56,388 nucleotides of DNA from Paenibacillus polysaccharolyticus (GCF_900102085.1 NZ_FMVM01000028.1:1-56388); one strand, 5' to 3'. Numbered from the stretch's first letter, positions 1 to 9,152 are shown. Numbers and translations: made by a program. The notes: generated by a model not told the origin, from the sequence alone.

Positions 1-296
<296 letters not shown>

Positions 297-378
297 ATAT
301 GCAAGTTTTGATCGCGTACGTTTCGTTTCGAATCTAGTTTTCAAGGAGCAATCCTTGTACAACGTTGAGATTGTCTTT

Positions 379-470
379 GGAGAGATACCCAAGTGGCTAT
401 AAGGGGACCCTCTGCTAAGGGGTTAGGCTGAGTAATCGGTGCGAGGGTTCGAATCCCTCTCTCTCCGCCA
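379..470 (+). tRNA. tRNA-Ser (GCT)
   Basis: Cloverleaf with a long variable arm, as expected for a class II tRNA. The anticodon GCT lies in the loop CTGCTAA, and the acceptor GGAGAGA pairs with TCTCTCC. The 3' CCA is encoded. This is the first of eight tRNA genes behind the 23S gene, probably co-transcribed with it. Confidence 0.95.
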
Positions 471-513
471 TCTTTACCTAAGGATGGACAAGCAATCGAA
501 ACATTTATAATAT

Positions 514-590
514 GGCGGTGTAGCTCAGCTGGCTAGAGCGTACGGTTCATACCCGTAAGGTCGGGGGTTCGATCCCCTCCGCCGCTACCA
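514..590 (+). tRNA. tRNA-Met (CAT), elongator type
   Basis: 77-base cloverleaf with anticodon CAT and encoded CCA. The acceptor begins GGCGGTG and the first pair is G1-U72. Initiator tRNAs start CGCGGG, so the elongator form is favoured. The sequence is very close to the B. subtilis elongator Met tRNA as I recall it. A lysidine-modified Ile tRNA also carries CAT but is less likely. Confidence 0.92.
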
Positions 591-599
591 TATTACCCA

Positions 600-675
600 G
601 GAGGCTTAGCTCAGCTGGGAGAGCATCTGCCTTACAAGCAGAGGGTCGGGGGTTCGATCCCCTCAGCCTCCACCA
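600..675 (+). tRNA. tRNA-Val (TAC)
   Basis: 76-base cloverleaf with acceptor GGAGGCT pairing with AGCCTCC. The anticodon TAC lies in CTTACAA. CCA is encoded. Confidence 0.95.
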
Positions 676-680
676 TATAC

Positions 681-756
<76 letters not shown>

Positions 757-765
757 TTAATGCTT

Positions 766-843
766 GGAACCGTGGTGTAGTTGGCCTAACATGCCTGCCT
801 GTCACGCAGGAGATCGCGGGTTCGAATCCCGTCGGTTCCGCCA
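766..843 (+). tRNA. tRNA-Asp (GTC)
   Basis: 78-base cloverleaf with acceptor GGAACCG pairing with CGGTTCC. The anticodon GTC lies in CTGTCAC, and the T-loop is GTTCGAATC. CCA is encoded. Confidence 0.95.
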
Positions 844-862
844 TTAATCTAAAATTAAATAC

Positions 863-938
<76 letters not shown>

Positions 939-947
939 TTAATCCTT

Positions 948-1033
948 GGAGGATTAGCGAAGTGGCCAAACGCATCAGACTGTAAATCTGCTCCCGTACG
1001 GGTTCGGTGGTTCGAATCCATCATCCTCCACCA
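948..1033 (+). tRNA. tRNA-Tyr (GTA)
   Basis: 86-base class II tRNA with a long variable arm and anticodon GTA in CTGTAAA. The acceptor GGAGGAT pairs with ATCCTCC. CCA is encoded. Confidence 0.95.
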
Positions 1034-1040
1034 GTTTTAT

Positions 1041-1113
1041 GAGTCATTAGCTCAGTTGGTAGAGCACCTGACTTTTAATCAGGGTGTCGAAGGTTCGAAT
1101 CCTTCATGACTCA
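1041..1113 (+). tRNA. tRNA-Lys (TTT)
   Basis: 73-base cloverleaf with acceptor GAGTCAT pairing with ATGACTC and anticodon TTT in CTTTTAA. CCA is not encoded (TCT follows). Last tRNA of the cluster; the operon terminator begins ten bases later. Confidence 0.95.
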
Positions 1114-1122
1114 TCTTTAAAT

Positions 1123-1163
1123 AAAGAGTGATCGATCATATTAATGATCGATCACTCTTTTTG
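1123..1163 (+). terminator. Terminator of the rrn-tRNA operon
   Basis: A long perfect stem, AAAGAGTGATCGATCAT against ATGATCGATCACTCTTT, with a four-base loop and a run of T. It follows the last tRNA directly. Confidence 0.93.
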
Positions 1164-1262
1164 TTTACACTGATATATTGAAGAATTGTGGATACAGAGC
1201 AGTAAACATCAAGATATGATAAAATGATGATAAAAATAAAGCAGAGTGGTGAAGTTCATTAG

Positions 1263-2459
1263 ATGAAGCTCATACCTGATTTAAAACAGCAAATCGAAGT
1301 TATTATAGGCACCACATTGGATGAATATGAAATTACGATGCATGAGTGGATACAATCCATTGATCATTTAATTGGCTTGGATGAAAATAAACCGCAGCAT
1401 ATTCTAAATAGAGCGAGTAAAGGTGAGCGTGGTTCATTAGAAAGTTCTTCAATATCTTCTGATGTTCTGAGTTTACACCATGGTGAGCGCGTCTTTTTCA
1501 AAGTTGGCATAAATGAGCAGGCAAAAACCGTCTTATGCTGGGGATGTGATGCAGCTTCTATTACAATGGAGACTCGCCGTCTAATTGAATTACTGATTCT
1601 TAATAAGTTTATTACCAGTCAAAGCGATAATTCATCGCTATTCAAGAATGATACCGATAAACAATTATCTTCTCTGGGGATATGGCTTAAGGATCAGATT
1701 AAAGAGTACAATGCGGGCGGTTTCGATCCACTGCCTGATTCGTTTGCTTCTATTGCAGGATTTCAGGAGGAGAAAGTTCCTTTTCTTTTGCAGGGTGAGA
1801 CTCCGGATTCTCAGCGTGTTGACTCTATAGTTTTGAATAAGTTGCTCGAAAGTTATTTTGGTGAAGACATCACACTAATCCCGTTGGGTGAGCAAGAATG
1901 GCTCTTCATGGGAGACGAAGAGATTGTTACCGGTGAGGCCGATGAAGATACAGCAGAGGCGAGAAAAGAGTCACTTAACGCTTTTTGTATGGGACTGTAT
2001 GAGCTTGTGGCCAGTGAGTTCGCCGGCGTTTTCCACTTGTCAGCTTCGCTACCGTGTATTCCCAAAGAGGCGTTGCTTCAGGTGACATTCCTTCTTCAGG
2101 AAAGTATGGAGCTTGGTCGCTCTTTCCACGTTACACAGCATATCCACCTTCCTTGGAATCTGCAACTAGAGCAATTGGTGGCTAGTATTTCAGAGCAACA
2201 GCGAATGCGTTTTATCCGGGAAACGGGGAAGGATACGACACTCTTTAATGACAGCGAGACGTTGGCCACATTAGAGACCTTCTTTAGTTTAGACTGTAAC
2301 GTCAGCGAGACCGCAAAGCGTTTGTTTATCCATCGTAATACGCTGGTGTACCGTCTGGATAAGATTAAACAAGAGATTGGTTATGATGTAAGACACTTTA
2401 AAAGTGCGATCGTTGTGCAACTTTTACTTCTAATGTACAAAGTGACGAAAAAGCCTTAA
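1263..2459 (+). CDS. PucR/CdaR-family transcriptional regulator
   Basis: A 398-residue cytoplasmic protein. The last ~60 residues (about 336-392) hold the PucR-type C-terminal helix-turn-helix: a run like NVSETAKRLFIHRNTLVYRL, followed by a helix starting DKIKQEIG. This hallmark is shared by CdaR, PucR and related activators. The N-terminal ~300 residues show no domain I can name with confidence and may be a sensing or GGDEF-like region. The ribosome site is weak. It lies about 100 bases upstream of the sugar ABC ATPase gene, same strand, with no clear terminator between, so control of that gene is a reasonable inference. No ligand is visible. Confidence 0.85.
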   Translation: MKLIPDLKQQIEVIIGTTLDEYEITMHEWIQSIDHLIGLDENKPQHILNRASKGERGSLESSSISSDVLSLHHGERVFFKVGINEQAKTVLCWGCDAASITMETRRLIELLILNKFITSQSDNSSLFKNDTDKQLSSLGIWLKDQIKEYNAGGFDPLPDSFASIAGFQEEKVPFLLQGETPDSQRVDSIVLNKLLESYFGEDITLIPLGEQEWLFMGDEEIVTGEADEDTAEARKESLNAFCMGLYELVASEFAGVFHLSASLPCIPKEALLQVTFLLQESMELGRSFHVTQHIHLPWNLQLEQLVASISEQQRMRFIRETGKDTTLFNDSETLATLETFFSLDCNVSETAKRLFIHRNTLVYRLDKIKQEIGYDVRHFKSAIVVQLLLLMYKVTKKP

Positions 2460-2562
2460 TATTTTTGTGCAGTTTGCGAATAGTCAGATAACCAAGCGAT
2501 AGGGTATTATAAAACTACAAATTGTATTCGATTACAAAATGATCTCTGAGGAGGCAACAATC

Positions 2563-3687
2563 ATGGCAGGAGTACGTTTAGAGCATATTTTCAAAAAATA
2601 CCCGGGTTCTGATAAAGCAACTGTAGTTGACATTAACCTGGACATTAAAGATAAAGAGTTTCTGGTACTGGTAGGTCCGTCCGGTTGTGGTAAATCAACA
2701 ACACTGCGTATGATCGCAGGCCTTGAGGAAATTTCTGAAGGTAAACTCTATATCGGTGACCGTGTCGTTAATGATGTTGCACCTAAAGACCGCGATATCG
2801 CGATGGTATTCCAATCTTACGCCTTGTATCCGCATATGAGCGTATATCAAAACATGGCATTTGGTTTGAAATTGCGTAAGGTTAAAAAAGATGAGATCGA
2901 CAAACGTGTACGTGAAGCAGCTAAAATCCTCGACATCGAGCACTTGCTTGAGCGTAAGCCTAAAGCATTGTCCGGTGGTCAACGTCAACGTGTCGCTTTG
3001 GGACGTGCGATTGTCCGTGATCCACAAGTCTTCTTGATGGATGAGCCTCTCTCCAACTTGGATGCGAAACTTCGTGGACAAATGCGTGCGGAGATCACTA
3101 AGCTTGCTAAACGTTTGGAAACAACCGTTATCTACGTAACGCATGACCAGATCGAAGCAATGACGATGGGTGACCGGATCGTAGTTATGAAGGATGGTAT
3201 CATCCAACAAGCAGCTTCTCCTGAAGAGCTGTACAACCACCCGGCGAACCTGTTCGTAGCTGGTTTCATCGGTTCCCCGACAATGAACTTCATCTCGGGT
3301 AAACTGGCTGAGCAAGGTGCGAGTCTTCACTTCGTAGCTCCTGGTGTGGATGTTGAAATCCCGCAAGGTAAAGCACAAGTGCTGAAATCCAGAGGATATG
3401 TTGGTAAAGAAGTTATTCTGGGTGTTCGTCCAGAAGACATTCACGAAGAGCCAGTATTCCTGGAAGCTTCCCCGAACTCTGTATTCTCTACACACGTAGA
3501 TGTAACAGAGAACCTGGGTCACGAAATGCTCCTTTACTTGAGCGGTGTAGGTAACGACACTACAATTGCACGTGTAGACGGACGTTCTAACACTCGTGAT
3601 GGTTCCACAGTTAAAATGGCCATTGACATGAACAAAGTTCATATCTTTGACAAGGAATCCGAAGTTAACGTACTTCTTCAAGACTAA
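2563..3687 (+). CDS. msmX: Sugar ABC importer ATPase, MsmX/UgpC type
   Basis: A 374-residue ATPase of the carbohydrate CUT1 importer class. Visible motifs are Walker A GPSGCGKST (38-46), signature LSGGQ (136-140), Walker B VFLMDE (156-161), and a C-terminal regulatory region with GVRPEDI that folds as an OB-like domain in this family. An in-frame ATG 24 bases upstream exists, but GAGGAGG at 2548-2554 points to 2563. No permease or binding protein is adjacent. In Bacillus, MsmX is a shared ATPase serving several sugar importers. The permease pair at 21528-23376 lacks an ATPase and is a natural client. Symbol by analogy; ugpC is the other common name. Confidence 0.9.
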   Translation: MAGVRLEHIFKKYPGSDKATVVDINLDIKDKEFLVLVGPSGCGKSTTLRMIAGLEEISEGKLYIGDRVVNDVAPKDRDIAMVFQSYALYPHMSVYQNMAFGLKLRKVKKDEIDKRVREAAKILDIEHLLERKPKALSGGQRQRVALGRAIVRDPQVFLMDEPLSNLDAKLRGQMRAEITKLAKRLETTVIYVTHDQIEAMTMGDRIVVMKDGIIQQAASPEELYNHPANLFVAGFIGSPTMNFISGKLAEQGASLHFVAPGVDVEIPQGKAQVLKSRGYVGKEVILGVRPEDIHEEPVFLEASPNSVFSTHVDVTENLGHEMLLYLSGVGNDTTIARVDGRSNTRDGSTVKMAIDMNKVHIFDKESEVNVLLQD

Positions 3688-3751
3688 TTCTACTGAAGGT
3701 TCCTCGGTAACGATGGAATCTGGAAGTAACGTAATTATATAATGTAAATCG

Positions 3752-3786
3752 AGCCCCTTCCGTTTTCGCTGGAAGGGGCTTTTTTC
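3752..3786 (+). terminator. Terminator after the ABC ATPase gene
   Basis: Stem AGCCCCTTCC against GGAAGGGGCT with a 9-base loop, followed by six T. It separates the ATPase from hprK. Confidence 0.93.
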
Positions 3787-4051
3787 AAAAATGCAAAGGA
3801 TGATGAATACGTTCGGGTGGAAATATAGTGCAGATAGAGCAAGGAGTCTGCGATTGCAATCGATCCCAAATTCATTTAAGATTATTTGAAGGTCTGTCTT
3901 CAAAATGTTGCATGTTGGAGTATTATTAGAGCGATATTTTACAGGCGAAGTGACCTGGTTATGAATGTTGTTGTGAATACGCTAATAATGGAAAGAAACG
4001 ATACACGAATGGGTACATAGAGGCACAGCGAATGCTGAAAGGAAGAGACAA
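3787..4051 (+). other. Intergenic region upstream of hprK
   Basis: No gene is visible. A possible sigma-A promoter is TTCAAA (3899-3904), 16 bases, TATTAT (3921-3926). It would give a leader of about 120 bases before hprK. Match is moderate only. Confidence 0.35.
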
Positions 4052-4990
4052 ATGGCGAAAAAAGTGAAAGTATCCGAATTGGTACAGCAGTTTCAGATGG
4101 AAGTGGTGTCGGGGTCACAGGGTTTGAAAAGGTTTATCACGGTAGATGATCTTAACCGTCCTGGCCTGGAGATGGCCGGTTACTTTGAATATCATCCAAA
4201 AGAGCGGGTGCAACTGCTGGGAAGAACAGAGCTGGCCTTTTTTGCAATGTTGCCTGAACATGAGCGCCGTGAACGTATGCAGCGTCTATGCACAGAAGAA
4301 ACACCTTGTATTGTGGTTACACGTGGACTCGAAGTTCCTCAGGAACTGATCGATATCAGTGAAGAACAGAATCTGGCTGTGCTTCGTAGCAATATGGCGA
4401 CAACGATTCTTTCCAGCCGTATTACGGGATTTCTGGAAGGTAAGTTGGCACCTACAGCCACCATTCACGGTGTATTGTGTGATGTGTATGGTGTAGGTAT
4501 GTTGATCACAGGCAGTAGCGGTATTGGTAAAAGTGAAACTGCGCTTGAACTTGTTAAACGCGGTCACCGTCTAATTGCCGATGATGCCGTTGAAATTCGC
4601 CAAACCTCCGACTTTCAACTTCACGGTACCGCACCAGAACTGATCCGTCACCTGCTTGAAATCCGGGGTGTCGGTATTATCAACGTCATGACTTTGTTTG
4701 GCGCCGGGGCTGTACGTAATAATAAACGGATTACATTGGTTGTACGTCTTGAAGCATGGCAGCAGGATAAACAGTATGACCGTCTGGGATTAGATGAAGA
4801 AACAACGCGTATTATTGATACCGATGTACCCTTGGTTACTATTCCGGTTCGTCCTGGACGAAACTTGGCTGTAATTATTGAGGTGGCGGGCATGAACTAT
4901 CGCTTAAAACAGATGGGGCTTAATGCTGCACTCCAGTTCACGAACAAGCTGACTGCAACGATTTCAGAAGATATGGAAGATATGGACTAA
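4052..4990 (+). CDS. hprK: HPr kinase/phosphorylase
   Basis: A 312-residue bifunctional enzyme that phosphorylates HPr (and Crh) on Ser46 and removes the phosphate, setting CcpA-dependent carbon catabolite control. The N-terminal domain precedes His139 (TIHGVL). The P-loop GSSGIGKS is at 154-161 and the family signature EIRGVGIINV at about 203-212. Length matches the family. The start has AAAGGAAG upstream. It heads hprK-lgt-ppaX-yvoF, the order found in B. subtilis. An HPr-type substrate is encoded at 35691. Confidence 0.97.
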   Translation: MAKKVKVSELVQQFQMEVVSGSQGLKRFITVDDLNRPGLEMAGYFEYHPKERVQLLGRTELAFFAMLPEHERRERMQRLCTEETPCIVVTRGLEVPQELIDISEEQNLAVLRSNMATTILSSRITGFLEGKLAPTATIHGVLCDVYGVGMLITGSSGIGKSETALELVKRGHRLIADDAVEIRQTSDFQLHGTAPELIRHLLEIRGVGIINVMTLFGAGAVRNNKRITLVVRLEAWQQDKQYDRLGLDEETTRIIDTDVPLVTIPVRPGRNLAVIIEVAGMNYRLKQMGLNAALQFTNKLTATISEDMEDMD

Positions 4991-5088
4991 GGTGGGCTAA
5001 GGAAAGTTACCTCGATCAACTGAATAGCAGGGTAGGGGCAATATTAAGCATCAAGCTATAAAATAAAGATTAAAGTTTTCATGAGGCG

Positions 5089-5148
5089 TGACAACTGGGG
5101 CCTGGACACCTTCAAACTGGAAGGTGGATAGCAGGCTCCAGACAGTCA
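5089..5148 (+). repeat. Long structured hairpin between hprK and lgt
   Basis: Nested pairing: TGAC/GTCA outermost, CTGGGGCCTG (5095-5104) against CAGGCTCCAG with one G-U pair, then CACCTTC (5107-5113) against GAAGGTG (5120-5126) round a 6-base loop. Short internal loops separate the helices. No T-run follows, so it is not an ordinary terminator. It could be an mRNA-stabilising or regulatory RNA structure, or a dispersed palindromic repeat. Confidence 0.6.
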
Positions 5149-5187
5149 TGCTTACCGATGTGAATTGATTGATAGGAGTGTGAATGA

Positions 5188-6222
5188 ATGGATACATTAT
5201 TACTGTTGAACCCGATTGCGTTCTCTATTGGCGCTTTAAAGGTTCACTGGTATGGGCTTATCTTGGGTACTGCGGCGCTGTTAGGGTTGCTGCTTGTTAT
5301 TCGGGAGGGCAAACGATTTAATATTCCGCAAGAAGTGTTCATGGATATGGTTTTGCTAGGTGTGCCTTCTGCAATTATTGGAGCCCGAATCTACTATGTG
5401 GCTTTTAAGTGGGAAGATTATAAGGACAACCTATGGGACGTTTTTAAAATATGGAATGGCGGTATTGCGATCTATGGCGCACTGATTGGTGCCATTATAT
5501 GTGCAGTCATTTTCTTCCGTCGTAAAGGATATAACTTCTGGCGTATGGCCGACATCTGTGCACCTGGACTGATCGTTGGACAGATGATTGGACGCTGGGG
5601 TAACTTTGTAAATCAGGAGGCGTATGGCGGTCCTGTAGAGGAATCATTTTTAAGAGACAAGCTGCACTTGCCAGACTTTATTGTGAATCAAATGAACGTG
5701 GAAGGTGTATTTCATCATCCGGCCTTTTTGTATGAATCCGTATGGAGTTTTGCAGGGCTGATCCTGTTGCTGGTGCTTCGTCGTCAGAAGTTCATGCGTG
5801 CAGGCGAGATGTTTATGTCCTATTTCATCTGGTATTCCATCGGACGATTCTTTATAGAAGCTGTGCGTACGGACAGTCTGGGTTTTCAGGCTCCAGAGTG
5901 GATCGCTTCTTTGGTGAACGGATTATGGTCTCCAATGACTGCACTCGGCTTCGAACAAGGTTATTTAGATCCGGCGTACGGTAATGTACGAATTTCACAA
6001 CTGCTTGCGATTGGCATTATTGTTGCCGCTGTTGTGTTTATTGTCGTGAGAAGAGTGACAGGTAAAGCAAGTGCACATTATAGTGATCCGATTGTCTCGT
6101 CGAAAGTGGCTACAGATGATATTGGACATTCGGAAACAGTAGCTGTTGAAGAGGACAAGGGAACAACGGCACCAATTCAGGCTCAAGATGATCCAAAGCA
6201 AGTTGAAGATAAAAAGGAGTAA
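5188..6222 (+). CDS. lgt: Prolipoprotein diacylglyceryl transferase
   Basis: A 344-residue multi-pass membrane enzyme that transfers diacylglycerol from phosphatidylglycerol to the lipobox cysteine of prelipoproteins. The signature stretch GRWGNFVNQEAYG is at about 135-147, and GGIAIYGALIGA is at 91-102. About seven hydrophobic segments are present. The last ~55 residues form an acidic, hydrophilic tail not seen in the ~270-residue B. subtilis enzyme. RBS AGGAG precedes the ATG. Likely substrates in this window are the binding protein at 19818 and the lipoprotein at 26387. Confidence 0.96.
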   Translation: MDTLLLLNPIAFSIGALKVHWYGLILGTAALLGLLLVIREGKRFNIPQEVFMDMVLLGVPSAIIGARIYYVAFKWEDYKDNLWDVFKIWNGGIAIYGALIGAIICAVIFFRRKGYNFWRMADICAPGLIVGQMIGRWGNFVNQEAYGGPVEESFLRDKLHLPDFIVNQMNVEGVFHHPAFLYESVWSFAGLILLLVLRRQKFMRAGEMFMSYFIWYSIGRFFIEAVRTDSLGFQAPEWIASLVNGLWSPMTALGFEQGYLDPAYGNVRISQLLAIGIIVAAVVFIVVRRVTGKASAHYSDPIVSSKVATDDIGHSETVAVEEDKGTTAPIQAQDDPKQVEDKKE

Positions 6223-6228
6223 TGCAAC

Positions 6229-6885
6229 GTGATTAATACGGTACTGTTCGATCTGGATGGAACGATTATTGATACCAATGAGCTGATTATCAACTCATTC
6301 CTGCATGTTATGGGAGGTTGGGATCATGCTGCCCCGTGGACAAGAGAGCAGATTATTCCGCATATGGGAGGCACATTGGAGCAACAAATGCGAACCTTTT
6401 CAGGTCAGGAAGAGGTATCGGAGTATGTCAAAGGTTATCGTGCTTATAATGATATTCACCATGAGGCGATGGTCAGACCCTTCCCCCATGTGATCGAGGT
6501 TGTTGAGGCTTTGAATCAGGCAGGGATTACGATGGGTGTGGTAACGACTAAAATTCGTCCTTCTACATTAAAGGTGCTGGAGCGCTTTGACTTGCTTAAA
6601 TATATGAAGTCCATTGTGACTGTGCAGGATGTAACTCATCCCAAACCTCATGCAGAACCGGTGCAAAAAGCGATGGCGGAACTGGGATCGAACCCAACTC
6701 ACACACTGATGATCGGGGACAGTCCTGTCGATATTCAATCGGCGCAAAATGCAGGTGCTCTCTCCGCTGGTGTGGCCTGGTCGCTTAAAGGGGAGCAGGT
6801 GCTGAGCGGATATAAGCCAGATTATATTTTGCATGATATGAGGGATTTACTGGATATGGTTCTTGCGGGAACGGGGCGTTCATGA
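6229..6885 (+). CDS. ppaX: Pyrophosphatase PpaX (HAD superfamily)
   Basis: A 218-residue HAD hydrolase. Motif I FDLDGTIIDT has nucleophile Asp8 and acid Asp10. Motif II-type VVTTK, a lysine at HPKPH and motif IV IGDSPVDI are also present. In B. subtilis PpaX hydrolyses the pyrophosphate released by HprK when it dephosphorylates HPr-Ser-P, which fits its place in the hprK operon. The start is GTG with AAAAGGAG upstream, seven bases after the lgt stop. It overlaps the next gene by four bases (ATGA). Confidence 0.93.
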   Translation: MINTVLFDLDGTIIDTNELIINSFLHVMGGWDHAAPWTREQIIPHMGGTLEQQMRTFSGQEEVSEYVKGYRAYNDIHHEAMVRPFPHVIEVVEALNQAGITMGVVTTKIRPSTLKVLERFDLLKYMKSIVTVQDVTHPKPHAEPVQKAMAELGSNPTHTLMIGDSPVDIQSAQNAGALSAGVAWSLKGEQVLSGYKPDYILHDMRDLLDMVLAGTGRS

Positions 6886-7424
6886 GAAAAGTAACCCGCT
6901 ATCCGGTAGAAAGTCAAAATGCACTTTGGCATATCTACAAGACAGTGAGCCCGTGGAAGGGCGTTCGTAATTTTATCTGGATTCAGTTGTCACGGTACTG
7001 TCCTGTTTTGCCTCTCAAGAACTGGATTTATCGACGCATGCTTGGTATGAAGGTGGGGGAGCATACAGCTTTTGGCCTGATGGTAATGGTGGATGTATTT
7101 TTTCCGGAAAAAATAACGATTGGTGAAAATTCAGTGATTGGTTACAATACCACGATTCTGGCTCACGAGTATCTCATTAAAGAGTACAGACTTGGCGATG
7201 TCATTATCGGAGACAATGTGCTGATTGGAGCAAATACAACCATTTTGCCGGGGGTAACCATTGGAGACGGAGCCATAGTTGCTGCCGGAGCGGTAGTTCA
7301 TAAGGATGTTGCTCCAGGAGCTTTTGTTGGAGGCAATCCCTTGCGTGATTTGTCACGTCCGTCAGGATCGACGGAAGAAATGGTGTTCAAGACGGAGGAA
7401 CCTTCTCAGCGAAAGCTACATTAA
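6882..7424 (+). CDS. Acyltransferase with left-handed beta-helix (YvoF-like)
   Basis: A 180-residue protein whose C-terminal half carries hexapeptide repeats ([LIV]-G-x4), for example IGENSVIGYNTTI, IGDNVLIGANTTI and IGDGAIVAAGAVV. This is the left-handed beta-helix of LbetaH acyltransferases (O-acetyltransferase type). The GNP-like GGNP near the end is typical. The ATG overlaps the ppaX stop, so the two are translationally coupled. It corresponds by position to B. subtilis yvoF. The acceptor is unknown. Confidence 0.85.
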   Translation: MRKVTRYPVESQNALWHIYKTVSPWKGVRNFIWIQLSRYCPVLPLKNWIYRRMLGMKVGEHTAFGLMVMVDVFFPEKITIGENSVIGYNTTILAHEYLIKEYRLGDVIIGDNVLIGANTTILPGVTIGDGAIVAAGAVVHKDVAPGAFVGGNPLRDLSRPSGSTEEMVFKTEEPSQRKLH

Positions 7425-7469
7425 GCGCGAGGATCGTTGTTTGCAAGTGAACGAATGCATGGAGGGAAG

Positions 7470-7491
7470 AGCTGCTGAGGGCAGCTTTTTT
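7470..7491 (+). terminator. Terminator of the hprK-lgt-ppaX-yvoF operon
   Basis: Stem AGCTGC/GCAGCT with loop TGAGG, followed by six T. Confidence 0.85.
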
Positions 7492-7602
7492 CGTATACAA
7501 AACTCGAATTGAAGCAAATGGTTAGGGGCCGTAAGACACGGACAACAGGACAAGTGGGTTTAGATCGGATAGGTCACCAAGAGCAGTCATAGCTTAAGAT
7601 TG

Positions 7603-7632
7603 TTGACGATTCCGCAGCTTCCATGTTATCAT
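7603..7632 (+). promoter_or_regulatory. Probable sigma-A promoter of the his operon
   Basis: TTGACG (7603-7608), 18 bases, TATCAT (7627-7632). It is the best promoter match between the preceding terminator and hisZ. Confidence 0.55.
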
Positions 7633-7951
7633 ATCCCATATCCTTTAGTTTGTTAGCACTTTACCACGTGAAAGTGAACCGGGTGAAGGTGACAATTAAT
7701 CTATAGAGTAAACGGGTTATTCTTGTAAAAGGTGAAGCTTTCGTTAAGCCAAAGAATATGCGGCTTTACTGAAAATTAGGGTAACTAACATAGAACGGGG
7801 ATTTGTCATACATAAATCCTTTTGAGATAGAGCGTTAGAGACGATAGAGTTGAAAATCTAAATTTTGTTATCGTATTTTAGTAGATGTGAAGATATTATA
7901 GTGCAACCTTATATAACAATCCAAATTCATGACTCGGGGTGAATCATTTCC
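7633..7951 (+). other. Long untranslated leader of the his operon
   Basis: About 310 bases, AT-rich, without a convincing ORF, lie between the proposed promoter and hisZ. I looked for the T-box consensus AGGGTGGNACCGCG, which controls his genes in many Firmicutes, and did not find it. ACGATA and TATCGT around 7842-7874 can pair. The leader's role, if any, is open. Confidence 0.4.
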
Positions 7952-9151
7952 ATGTCCAAACCAAAAGGCTTTGAAAAACCAACTGGCTTCCGTGACTATA
8001 CACCACATGTGGTGTCCAAGCTGCGTAAAATTGAACGAAATGTACTGGAGTGCATGGAGCGTTGGGGTTATCGTCAGATCATAACGCCAACGATTGAATA
8101 TTACGACACAGTAGGGGTGGCTAGCTCTACTTCAGATCGCAAATTGTTTAAATTGCTGAACAGCCGGGGAACGACACTGGTTCTACGTTCTGATCTGACA
8201 GCTCCGATTGCGCGTGTAGTATCATCGATGCTCAAAGATGAGGCTTTGCCGCTACGTCTGTCCTATCATGCGAATGTATTTCGTTCCATTGAAGAGGAAG
8301 CTGGACGGGAGGCTGAATTTTTCCAAACAGGTGTTGAACTTGTAGGGGACGATTCTCCTGAGGCGGATGCTGAAGTAGTTGCATTAGCGATTGCCTCATT
8401 GCAGGCAGCGGGTGTATCTTCTTTTAAAATAGCAATGGGTCATATGGGTTTTCTGAATGGACTGCTGGAAGAAGTGATTCCGGGTCAGACGGCTGAGCAG
8501 GAACAGTTGAAGGAAGGGCTCTTAGGTCGTGATTATGTGGGCTACCGTCAGTCCATTGAAGCTTTGCAACTGGAACCCAAACAAAAACAGCAACTTGAAG
8601 CGATTTTACGTCTGCGTGGCGGGAAAGAAATATGCACACATGCGAGCGAACTTAGCTCAAGTGCTGAAGCGGCACAATCCATTGCACATCTGTGTGCAGT
8701 TTTTGAAGTATTGGAGGCCTATGGTGTCTCCGAGCATGTGCTGATTGATCTGACGATGATCGGGGATTTCTCCTATTACACAGGCATGACATTTGAAGGA
8801 TACGCGGCAGAGTTGGGATCACCTGTGTGCAGCGGCGGACGATATGACAATCTGTTGCAGCAGTTCGGGCGAGCTCTTCCGGCTACAGGATTTGCGTTGA
8901 AAACCAACCGGATTATCGATGGTGTTCATGGCATTACGATTGAAGAGACGAAACCGGTACGTATTGAATATAGCCCAGATCGCCGTGCTGAAGCATTGAC
9001 CGAAGCAGCGAGATTACGCAGTTTGGGTCACAATGTAGTTACATCTCTTCTTGCTAATGAAAAGGCAGAGACGACATCTGTAACAAGCGAAACGACTGCG
9101 GACCAGGTGGAGCAGGTCATCATCTATGGATCGAAAAAGGGAGGGAACTAA
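7952..9151 (+). CDS. hisZ: ATP phosphoribosyltransferase regulatory subunit
   Basis: A 399-residue HisRS-like protein without tRNA charging function. It partners the short-form HisG and is needed for activity and histidine feedback. It carries class II synthetase fold motifs such as LRSDLTAPIARV, FRSIEEEAGREAEFFQTGVE and SGGRYDNLL, and the C-terminal anticodon-binding domain of true HisRS is reduced. Starts at ATG with GGGGTGAA upstream. First gene of the his operon, with hisG beginning one base after its stop. Confidence 0.95.
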   Translation: MSKPKGFEKPTGFRDYTPHVVSKLRKIERNVLECMERWGYRQIITPTIEYYDTVGVASSTSDRKLFKLLNSRGTTLVLRSDLTAPIARVVSSMLKDEALPLRLSYHANVFRSIEEEAGREAEFFQTGVELVGDDSPEADAEVVALAIASLQAAGVSSFKIAMGHMGFLNGLLEEVIPGQTAEQEQLKEGLLGRDYVGYRQSIEALQLEPKQKQQLEAILRLRGGKEICTHASELSSSAEAAQSIAHLCAVFEVLEAYGVSEHVLIDLTMIGDFSYYTGMTFEGYAAELGSPVCSGGRYDNLLQQFGRALPATGFALKTNRIIDGVHGITIEETKPVRIEYSPDRRAEALTEAARLRSLGHNVVTSLLANEKAETTSVTSETTADQVEQVIIYGSKKGGN

Positions 9152-9152
9152 G

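Noticed and set aside
2695..3903. 402-residue minus-strand ORF over the ABC ATPase gene
   Set aside because: Shadow of a strongly biased coding strand; no ribosome site and composition unlike a protein.
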